A stretch of 33,248 nucleotides of DNA from Planctomycetaceae bacterium. Lineage in GTDB: Bacteria; Planctomycetota; Planctomycetia; Pirellulales; UBA1268. The notes beneath the pieces are model-generated. The model ran no database searches, was not told where the DNA came from, and worked only from the letters and a program-made list of their open reading frames with translations. The DNA is taken from assembly GCA_018694455.1 (NCBI GenBank), contig JABHNP010000069.1, positions 1 to 33,248 on the forward strand, in the 5' to 3' direction. Shown piece after piece: positions 26,064 to 33,248 of the stretch. Positions within the stretch are counted from its first letter, which is position 1. Each line of letters starts with the position of its first letter. Both the position numbers and the translations under genes were made by a program.

Positions 26064-27289
26064 GGTATCTGTAATTCTCCATGCGTTGCTTCTGCTTCTG
26101 AATGACGTGGAGTCGGTCGACGATCCGATCCAAGAACAGGTGTTCCCGAAGCATCACAAAGCCTCAATTGAAACTGCCATTCTTTTGTCCAGTCCTTCGC
26201 CTGACCATCTTGGCACAATTTCACCAGCAATGTATTTTCTCCCTCCCTCATTTCAAACGGAATCCTGTACTGATCGATGCGCATTCCTCGATGATATTCA
26301 TCCCGTTCAAACAGAAGACTTCCGTTGCCCCATATCTTCCACGCATTCTTACAGCCAAGTCGCACTTCAACCTCTTGTCCCACAGGCATAGTGAAGGTTG
26401 TGAATGCATAGGCAACAACTTCTTTGAGGCCGTCTCCAGGGCCCGGAATCGCCTTGTTGATATCAACCATCCCATAGGGATCTGCAGTAAGAAATTCGTG
26501 CCAGAGCACTTGCATTCCTTTACCTGCGTATAACGCTTGAAGATCAACATTTTCTTCAGGTGGATACACCGTCGCAAAGCCCTTCCCGTCGGTGTTATCA
26601 AATGGGCCAGCCACATACCAGCCTGCAAGAAATCCAAAATGGTGCTGCAAGTCAATTATCTGACCACTCTTTCGCAAAGCAGTTGTAATCTGCTTCACCT
26701 GATCAACATTCCTGGCAGCGTCGAGTGCCTTCCGCAGTATTTCATTCACTGCTAGTTCTTCGTTCGCTTGACTTGCCTTCTGAATCAACCGATCAACAGC
26801 GTCGTATCGAAGCTCTACGCCCGGATCATCGAGCATGCTCGAAATAATTGTTTCCGCACGCTTGGGATTTCTTTGCTGAATAAGCTCCCAGGCAAGACGC
26901 CGTGCCCTGGGATCATGACGCACATCTGATAAGAAAACTTCCAAATCTTCCAATGGTATTTTTCTACTACGACCAGCGATTGCATCAACGGCAGTACGAA
27001 TCCAATTCGCTGAGAGTGGACTTGCTCCATCAATTGCAGAAAGAATTGTCGGGATTGAATCTGACTTACAGTCAGCAACTTCTTGCCAAGCAACTGCAGC
27101 TGATGGATTACCTTTCCCCTCATTTCCTACTGACTGGAGCGTCTTTAAATTTGCATCCAACGTCTCCGCTACCGAAGCAGCGGCCCCAAGAGCAACCAAA
27201 CAACACGAAATGGCCAGAAAAAACAGCACCGGACTCACGTTGTGATTTCTTATCAATTTATACACAGATTTTCTCATAACCTCGCACAC
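26060..27289 (-). CDS. Uncharacterised secreted protein: HEAT-like N-terminal half plus C-terminal carbohydrate-binding/jelly-roll-like domain
   Basis: ORF 409 aa (GTG at 27289 or ATG at 27277); signal-like segment FFLAISCCLVALGAAASVAE; helical repeats; FGFLAGWYVAGPFDNTDGKGFATVYPPEENVD ... VEVRLGCKNAWKIWGNGSLLFERDEYHRGMRIDQYRIPFEMREGENTLLVKLCQ. ATGA overlap (26060-26063) with the PQQ-like gene. Confidence 0.75.
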   Translation of the reverse strand: MCEVMRKSVYKLIRNHNVSPVLFFLAISCCLVALGAAASVAETLDANLKTLQSVGNEGKGNPSAAVAWQEVADCKSDSIPTILSAIDGASPLSANWIRTAVDAIAGRSRKIPLEDLEVFLSDVRHDPRARRLAWELIQQRNPKRAETIISSMLDDPGVELRYDAVDRLIQKASQANEELAVNEILRKALDAARNVDQVKQITTALRKSGQIIDLQHHFGFLAGWYVAGPFDNTDGKGFATVYPPEENVDLQALYAGKGMQVLWHEFLTADPYGMVDINKAIPGPGDGLKEVVAYAFTTFTMPVGQEVEVRLGCKNAWKIWGNGSLLFERDEYHRGMRIDQYRIPFEMREGENTLLVKLCQDGQAKDWTKEWQFQLRLCDASGTPVLGSDRRPTPRHSEAEATHGELQIP

Positions 27290-27587
27290 TGAAATGAAGC
27301 TCTTTCCTCAAACGACCAGACACGAAAGTGCCAGCAAACACTATCACATACACAAGAAGCCCTGACAACAACGTAGGCATTCCTCAAAGATTTCAAATGG
27401 AAACTAACACTTCAGAAACTGATATGAAACTTATTATTTGGTCGGTACAGTATATTGACTTCGGCAACCCTTACAGCCCATTATCAACGGCTACTCGCAT
27501 CAACCGTGTAGCGTGCCACTGACAGTAAAAAGGCGCTGGGCCCTTTCGATCTAACACCACCATTCAATCCTACCGAGACTACAAGTC

Positions 27588-28190
27588 ATGCTTCCTGAAC
27601 CTGATGCCAAGAATTCACCTGGTGACGTTCTCATTGTTATTGGTGATGCCTCAGAAACAGTCGACACCCTCTATCCATACTTTCGCCTCCAAGAATCTGG
27701 TTTCCGGCCGCATGTCATCGCGGCAGAAAAACGATTGCACCAGATGGTCTTACACGAAGTGCGACCTGGGTGGACCATTACGAAAGAATGGGAGGGATAT
27801 CAAATCATGGCGGATGCTGCTTTTGCCGACGTCCGCCCGGAAGATTATCAAGGCATTTTTTTTAGCGGAGGAAGGGCTCCGGAATATATCCGTTACAACT
27901 CTGATCTTATTCGTATCACACGGCACTTTTTTGAGCAAAACAAGCCTGTGGCGAGTGTCTGCCACGGCGTGGAAATACCAGCCTATGCCGACTGCGTCCA
28001 AGGACGACGCATGGCTACCGTTGAAAAATGTCGTCACGAACTGGAATCAGCTGGTGGCATCTTTATTGACGCTCCATGTGTGGTCGATAAAAATCTGATA
28101 AGTGGCCGAACCTACCACGACAGCGGCCTGTTTATCGGAGCCTGGATAAAACTTCTTGAGGCTTCTCGCGAACCTGAAAATGCCGTGTAA
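27588..28190 (+). CDS. DJ-1/PfpI family protein
   Basis: ORF 200 aa; DVLIVIGDASETVDTLYPYFRLQESGFRPHVIAAEK, YQGIFFSGGRAPEYIR, VASVCHGVEIPAYADCVQGRRMA (nucleophile CHG), ISGRTYHDSGLFIGAWIKLL. Confidence 0.93.
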   Translation: MLPEPDAKNSPGDVLIVIGDASETVDTLYPYFRLQESGFRPHVIAAEKRLHQMVLHEVRPGWTITKEWEGYQIMADAAFADVRPEDYQGIFFSGGRAPEYIRYNSDLIRITRHFFEQNKPVASVCHGVEIPAYADCVQGRRMATVEKCRHELESAGGIFIDAPCVVDKNLISGRTYHDSGLFIGAWIKLLEASREPENAV

Positions 28191-28192
28191 AA

Positions 28193-29461
28193 CTAGCGTG
28201 CTGCAGCTTCTTGTTCTGCTCGAAGAGTTTCAAGAGGCTCAATTATTTCATCGAGCCGTTCATTGAAAAGATCGCCTATAAGGAGATCTGTGACATGGCC
28301 ACGAAGATGAGGGAATCGCTTGACAAACTTACCGAAGTTAAAACCATCATAAAATTCATAAACCAGTCGCCGCATGCGATCCATACCCCGCACATAATCC
28401 CGCCCCCAAGAACCTAACCGCTCCGCGGACAAGTCGTTCTCTTGAAGCGCAGCAACCACCGCATCACCGGCAAGTTCACCACTTTTCAGCGCTAATAGTA
28501 TGCCCGAGGAGTAGAGCGGATCAAGAAAACCAAAGGCATCACCGACAAGAACCCAGCCGTCGCCGGCAACGTCCCGTGCCCGATAAGAGTATTCTTTTGC
28601 AACACGAACAGACTCGATTTTCGTCGCCTTGTCGAGGCGTCCGTGAAGCCCGAGACACCGTTTCATTTCTGCAGCGTAAACAGCCTCTAAATCCTTCTTT
28701 TCTCTGTTTTGAAAAAGATAGTCATACCCAGCAACCACGCCAATACTCACAACATCATCGTCGAGCGGTATGTACCACAGCCATCCCTGCTTATCATCCA
28801 GTTGCATAACAAGAGTCGCACCTTCATCACGACCGGTTCCTCGTGCTGCACCTTTCCAATAACTCCACAAAGCTGCTTTTTTAAGAATTGGATCCCACTC
28901 TCGAAGACCGAGTCTACTTGTGACCATTGCTGCTTGACCACTTGCATCTATAACAACCTTTGCAGCAATTGTTGATATCCGCCCGAACTCATCAGCTACA
29001 CGTACCCCCGTCGCACGCGTTCCCTCGAATAAAACCTCAAGCACACGCATACCTTCGTGTACCTTAACCCCATTCGACTCAGCATTGCGAAGCATCATCT
29101 CATCAAAATCTGCTCGACGAACTTGCCATGTTTGTGAACTTTCATCGTCCCGATGATCAATAAAATAAAAAGGTGCTGAAAGCACTCCTTTTTCATTCAC
29201 GAATTGGACGGAATGTTTTTCTACAAAACGGCTTCCTCGCAAACGATCGATCATGCCGAGACGCTTTAATGTCCAGAACGTTTCTGGGATAAGTGACTCC
29301 CCAACGTGGAATCGGGGAAACTTCTCCCGCTCAAAAAGCATTACACATCGCCCCTGCTGAGCTGCAATAGTTGCAGCGGTGGTGCCTGCTGGTCCACCAC
29401 CTACAACAATTACTTCCGTTTGCTCCGGAAGTGGTACTGCGTCGGGTGTTCGTTCGACCAT
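28193..29461 (-). CDS. FAD-dependent oxidoreductase, flavin-dependent halogenase / geranylgeranyl-reductase-like superfamily
   Basis: ORF 422 aa; VIVVGGGPAGTTAATIAAQQG, FHVGESLIPETFWTLKRLG, KQGWLWYIPLDDDVVSIGVV (W-x-W-x-I-P), GWVLVGDAFGFLDPLYSSGILLALKSGELAGDAV. GGAGGAAAA Shine-Dalgarno. Confidence 0.9.
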   Translation of the reverse strand: MVERTPDAVPLPEQTEVIVVGGGPAGTTAATIAAQQGRCVMLFEREKFPRFHVGESLIPETFWTLKRLGMIDRLRGSRFVEKHSVQFVNEKGVLSAPFYFIDHRDDESSQTWQVRRADFDEMMLRNAESNGVKVHEGMRVLEVLFEGTRATGVRVADEFGRISTIAAKVVIDASGQAAMVTSRLGLREWDPILKKAALWSYWKGAARGTGRDEGATLVMQLDDKQGWLWYIPLDDDVVSIGVVAGYDYLFQNREKKDLEAVYAAEMKRCLGLHGRLDKATKIESVRVAKEYSYRARDVAGDGWVLVGDAFGFLDPLYSSGILLALKSGELAGDAVVAALQENDLSAERLGSWGRDYVRGMDRMRRLVYEFYDGFNFGKFVKRFPHLRGHVTDLLIGDLFNERLDEIIEPLETLRAEQEAAAR

Positions 29462-29717
29462 TTTTCCTCCTCATCATCATCAATACTCAATGCTCGCCGC
29501 ACCGCACCGGAGCAGTATTCCCTATTTCCTTCTTAGCCCAAAGAATCTGAAGGTCAAACTACAAACTCTCACTTCTATGCCGACGGGCCTTTATTACAAG
29601 CATCTTTTACTTTTTATTGCTCTCGCTGTGTCGCAACAAGAAACCATTGAGCCACTCATCCTTTCACACGAAAACCTGCAGGCATTCTACTGCAAGATCT
29701 ACTACCTTCTGCGACAT

Positions 29718-30551
29718 TTACTGTGCGAGAAACAGAGGAAGCGGACTACCACGAAGCAATTGCAATGCCGTCTCACCGAACAATTTCCGGAGAAGAAGGT
29801 TCTTGGCAGAATTGCCAGCGACTATGAGATCTGCCTCCCAGGTTTCTGCGTAGGACACGACTTCTTGCACAGGATCGCCCTGAATCAGATCAGTCTCAAC
29901 ATCTCTACCATGCGACGCAAAGTAACCTTCAGCAGCTTTCAAACGACGGCTTCCTGCATTGAGATCATTGCAAAAATGAACAATCCGCACCTTTGCCTCA
30001 GGATAAATTCCAGACTGAACAAAATGCTTAAATGTCTTTGCACTTTCGAGTGAACCAGAATAGGCAACAAGCACACGACGGACAGGTCGAAACATTTCAG
30101 AGACAGCAAGCATCGGGCGAACCCCTGCAGCCACCAGCCGCTCGAGACTGTCTGTCGGCTCTGGGACTACGTCGTGCTCAAAAAGCCCCTGAAGACCAAA
30201 CACACAGAGATCTTGATAGCGAACTAGGTCGGCTACAATTTCGAATGGATTCCCTGTTTGCTCACTCGTTTGATGAGGCACACCAGCTGCCATACATTTC
30301 TCTGCAAAAAGCTTATTCGCCTTCTCAATTTCAGCAGCAACTTTTTCCATGCGATCTTGACGGAGTTCGGCTGTCAGCGTTTCAACACCTACGCCGATTG
30401 GCCGTGGACCTGTCCATTCAAGACGTGAAGGATCAACCACTGCCACACCAAGGAGTTCTGCTTGTTGAGATTGAGCAATCTCGATGGCGTGGCTCACAAC
30501 TGATTCAGCGTGGCGGCTCGTTCCAAGCCCAACAAGAATACGTTTTATCAT
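29718..30551 (-). CDS. Universal stress protein, two tandem UspA-like domains
   Basis: ORF 277 aa; IKRILVGLGTSRHAESVVSHAIEIAQSQQAELLGVAVV; second domain VRRVLVAYSGSLESAKTFKHFVQSG ... ADLIVAGNSAKNLLLRKLFGETALQLLRGSPLPLFLA. Confidence 0.9.
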   Translation of the reverse strand: MIKRILVGLGTSRHAESVVSHAIEIAQSQQAELLGVAVVDPSRLEWTGPRPIGVGVETLTAELRQDRMEKVAAEIEKANKLFAEKCMAAGVPHQTSEQTGNPFEIVADLVRYQDLCVFGLQGLFEHDVVPEPTDSLERLVAAGVRPMLAVSEMFRPVRRVLVAYSGSLESAKTFKHFVQSGIYPEAKVRIVHFCNDLNAGSRRLKAAEGYFASHGRDVETDLIQGDPVQEVVSYAETWEADLIVAGNSAKNLLLRKLFGETALQLLRGSPLPLFLAQ

Positions 30552-30810
30552 GACAGCATTTCAGGGTTCGTTGACAGAAATTGTCAGAATCAAAAGACTA
30601 CAATCCAACCACCTGAAATTCTTTCACACTTCAATCGCAGCGACTACCTTCATCAACGGCGCACGGGAAACGCAGACTATTCGATACAACAGCACAACTT
30701 GTCGTTACAACAAACCAAATCAAACCATGTATTCATTTGCTAGCGAGGGATAGGTCATCGAACTGAAAACGCTTACTTTCCTGAAAGCCTAAATGGCATG
30801 CAGAAAAGCT

Positions 30811-31836
30811 TTATCCGAGCGAATAGATGAGGAACAAGCCACTGAGAATGACAAAGAACATGAGGAATGCATCTGGCTCTACAAATGGAATCCGGCGTTC
30901 ACCATGATAAAGCTGTCCTAATGCAGCAATAGCGGTAGCAAGACAAATGACAAATGCGGTTACTGCATGAGCCTCCGATACGCTCAGAAAAATTGATCCA
31001 TCGTAGAACCCATCAAGCACAACAAAAAGAAGAATGTTAAAAGCATTGCTCCCAAAAGCATTTCCTATCGCAAGATCGATCGCACCAATACGAATTGCTG
31101 TCAGTGATGCAACGAGTTCGGGCAATGATGTTGTTACCGCAACGAGTGTTGTGCCAACAAAGGTGCCGCCAAGCCCTGTTTCTTCAGCCAGAGCACCTGC
31201 TACGTGTGCGAGCTGGGGTCCGGCAAAACACAAGACGGCTGCCGCGATACCAAAAACAAGAGACGGTAACAAAAATGGTGCTTTATGGATCGCTTTCTTC
31301 GCTGTTACCACATTGTCACTTGACTGAGATTCAGCAGAAATTCTTATCGCGATCCGTTGGTTCAAGAAAATCATCCTCGCGCCGAAAACATATGCCAAAA
31401 GAATTGCCCACGACCAGGCACTTATCCCAAAGCAGGTTCCAATTGTCACTTTATCAGACGTAATGATGGCTAAGCCGGCCAGCGATGTCACCGCAATACA
31501 TAATATTGCCGAAAGTGCATGAGCAGCTCCTTCCCGTGATAGCATTTTTTTTCCTGAACGAATACTTAAATCAACTGCTGCCAAGATAAGCAGGTTCATC
31601 AGGCTGCTGCCAAGAAGATCGCCGGCAGCCAGATCGACAAAACCAGAACGAATAGCCGTAATATCAACAGACAATTCCGGAAGCGATGTAACTCCTGCCA
31701 AGAGTAAGCTTCCAACAAGAAGTCGGCTTAGCCCTGTTGCCTCAGCAATTCGATCTGCCGACCGGGCAAGCAATGAGCCGGCGATCGCAACAGCGCCAGC
31801 AAGCAACACGAATTGTCCCACGAGCAGAACTGGCAT
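30811..31836 (-). CDS. CaCA family sodium/calcium exchanger-type membrane protein
   Basis: ORF 341 aa; two alpha-repeats: LLVGSLLLAGVTSLPELSVDITAIRSGFVDLAAGDLLGSSLMNLL and TFVGTTLVAVTTSLPELVASLTAIRIGAIDLAIGNAFGSNAFNILL. Confidence 0.93.
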   Translation of the reverse strand: MPVLLVGQFVLLAGAVAIAGSLLARSADRIAEATGLSRLLVGSLLLAGVTSLPELSVDITAIRSGFVDLAAGDLLGSSLMNLLILAAVDLSIRSGKKMLSREGAAHALSAILCIAVTSLAGLAIITSDKVTIGTCFGISAWSWAILLAYVFGARMIFLNQRIAIRISAESQSSDNVVTAKKAIHKAPFLLPSLVFGIAAAVLCFAGPQLAHVAGALAEETGLGGTFVGTTLVAVTTSLPELVASLTAIRIGAIDLAIGNAFGSNAFNILLFVVLDGFYDGSIFLSVSEAHAVTAFVICLATAIAALGQLYHGERRIPFVEPDAFLMFFVILSGLFLIYSLG

Positions 31837-31861
31837 GAGGTTTATCTGAGCTCACAGTAAT

Positions 31862-32638
31862 TCATGGGCCCTTATGTCGCCTCCTAAACGTCACGAGTTG
31901 ATCTGCCTGCCGACGAACATCTCGATCACTGAGTGGCTTCGCAAGAACAAGACCAGCAATAAAGCCGGCTACATGTGCTGAATAAGCAACTCCTCCCCCT
32001 GTGTCCGAAAGACCAAGTACGACCTGCATAAGAAAGTAAATACCAACGGCCACGTAACCAGGAACGTCCATAATGATCCGAAGCAAGATGACACTCACCC
32101 GACGGTTTGGATGGAGCACAAGATACCCACCCAACACACCAGAAATTGCGCCAGACGCACCAAGACAAGGAGTAAGCGCCTCATCTCCTTGAGCATTGAG
32201 CATAACAAAGGCAAGTGAAGCCAGAACTCCAGCAGCTAGATAGAAGATGAGATAACGAATATGGCCCATGTCATCTTCGACATTGTCTCCGAAGATAAAA
32301 AGAAACCACATGTTACCCAGGAGGTGCATCCACCCGCCGTGTAGAAAAATTCCTGTAATTAACGTGAGGTAAACAGGGATCGGTGTTGGTCGAAGTCCTG
32401 GTACCGACACCTGATATTGCTGGCCCTCATATTCAACCTCTCGTACCGCAGGTTCGGTCACGACATCTTGGCCGGTCACAATTTCAGCCGGAACTTGGCA
32501 AAAAGCAAGGGTCACATTATCATTCTGTCCGCCTTGTTGAAAAAGTACGAAGACAATAATGTTCGCTGCGATGAGTGACCAGGTCACCCATGGCATCCTC
32601 TGACGGTCAGAATTATCATCTCCAAGTGGAAAAACCAT
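31862..32638 (-). CDS. Rhomboid family intramembrane serine protease
   Basis: ORF 258 aa; MVFPLGDDNSDRQRMPWVTWSLIAANIIVFVLFQ, FLHGGWMHLLGNMWFLFIFGDNVED, catalytic GASGAISGVLGGYLVLHP, AYSAHVAGFIAGLVLA. Confidence 0.96.
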   Translation of the reverse strand: MVFPLGDDNSDRQRMPWVTWSLIAANIIVFVLFQQGGQNDNVTLAFCQVPAEIVTGQDVVTEPAVREVEYEGQQYQVSVPGLRPTPIPVYLTLITGIFLHGGWMHLLGNMWFLFIFGDNVEDDMGHIRYLIFYLAAGVLASLAFVMLNAQGDEALTPCLGASGAISGVLGGYLVLHPNRRVSVILLRIIMDVPGYVAVGIYFLMQVVLGLSDTGGGVAYSAHVAGFIAGLVLAKPLSDRDVRRQADQLVTFRRRHKGP

Positions 32639-32705
32639 AATCGGCAGGTCTGAGGGAATCTGATTATCACACTGTCACAACGACAACGTATCAGTTTCCT
32701 AATGT

Positions 32706-32731
32706 AGTCCCTACGAATAAAAAAAGGGACT
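32706..32731 (-). repeat. Inverted repeat downstream of the DoxX-like gene
   Basis: AGTCCC (32706-32711) and GGGACT (32726-32731), 14-nt loop containing an A7 tract (U-run in the minus-strand transcript). Confidence 0.4.
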
Positions 32732-32734
32732 GTT

Positions 32735-33226
32735 TCACGCAGCCTTCGAGCGTTGCGAACTCTTCACCTTCTGAGTCGGTGATATTTCGGCTTCTTCGAG
32801 CTTTTGTTCAATCCACCCATCGACACTCCAGGGGCCACCACCGGCATAAATCATTGAAAGTAGTCCGCCGCCGATTGCCATATTCTTCATGAATTGAATA
32901 ATCTGCAATTGTCTTTGGGTTGGGTCAGCAATCATCCAAAAATCATGGAAATAAAATGTTGCTGCCGCGAGAAAGACAAACAAGAAGGCTGCCCCAATCC
33001 GAGTCCAAGCACCAGCCAGAACGGAAAGGCCGCCAATAAGAATGAGACCAATGGCACCGAACAGTGCCAGCCGAGGATTAGGAATGCCTTCACTGCCCAT
33101 ATATTCAGCTGTTTGTGAGAAGTGACGGATTTTACTGTCGAAAGCGCTGAACAAAAAGATTGCTACGACCATAAATCGCGCTAGTAGAGATATGCATCCC
33201 TGAACAAAATTGGCAACCTGTTCCAT
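32735..33226 (-). CDS. DoxX family membrane protein
   Basis: ORF 163 aa; LLARFMVVAIFLFSAFDSKIRHFSQTAEYMGSEGIPNPRLALFGAIGLILIGGLSVLAGAWTRIGAAFLFVFLAAATFYFHDFW. Confidence 0.92.
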   Translation of the reverse strand: MEQVANFVQGCISLLARFMVVAIFLFSAFDSKIRHFSQTAEYMGSEGIPNPRLALFGAIGLILIGGLSVLAGAWTRIGAAFLFVFLAAATFYFHDFWMIADPTQRQLQIIQFMKNMAIGGGLLSMIYAGGGPWSVDGWIEQKLEEAEISPTQKVKSSQRSKAA

Positions 33227-33248
33227 GATGTGACCGTTCCTGCCTTAA

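Noticed and set aside
27290-27587. 298-bp divergent spacer, including a 64-aa plus ORF (27328-27522)
   Set aside because: No recognisable protein or strong structured repeat; best treated as promoter region.
29379-30053. 224-aa plus-strand ORF spanning the FAD-gene start, the spacer and the universal stress protein gene
   Set aside because: Mostly antisense to two well-supported CDSs; low-complexity, unrecognisable translation and no convincing ribosome-binding site.
1-33248. CRISPR array, prophage, transposase, toxin-antitoxin or classical defence island
   Set aside because: No direct-repeat array, integrase/transposase, nuclease/helicase defence proteins or small paired toxin-antitoxin ORFs were recognised in the supported CDS set.

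Overview
The window reads as a Planctomycetota-like chromosomal segment with moderate GC. It carries dense, mostly minus-strand catabolic genes and about 26 supportable CDSs. I saw no rRNA, tRNA, CRISPR array or mobile element. The left part is a compact minus-strand cluster downstream of a divergent XylR/AraC-type regulator: Gfo/Idh/MocA oxidoreductase, TIGR02603-like c-type cytochrome, PVC-type 'membrane-bound dehydrogenase', ThuA-like protein, FGly sulfatase, DUF1552 protein and PSCyt1/DUF1587/DUF1592 protein (cut by the left edge). The centre has an MFS sugar/nucleoside-type symporter divergent from a NagB-like/PIG-L (LmbE) fusion. It also has a tight trio (HIBADH-type dehydrogenase, DUF1080, Gfo/Idh/MocA), a fumarylacetoacetate hydrolase-family enzyme, aldose 1-epimerase, an esterase-like alpha/beta hydrolase, two more sulfatases, a PQQ-like beta-propeller protein with a coupled HEAT-like lipoprotein/secreted partner, a DJ-1/PfpI protein and a halogenase-like FAD protein. 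The right edge is more housekeeping in character: universal stress protein, CaCA exchanger, rhomboid protease and DoxX. The best leads are: (i) a NagB-like domain with the catalytic Asp replaced by Thr and fused to a PIG-L domain; (ii) a Gfo/Idh/MocA member lacking the EKP lysine, coupled to a cytochrome and a split-out dehydrogenase; (iii) mutually exclusive stem-loops between the MFS and NagB-fusion genes; and (iv) a putative oxidative sulfated-glycan catabolic island. None of these is proven to be a new system from sequence alone.
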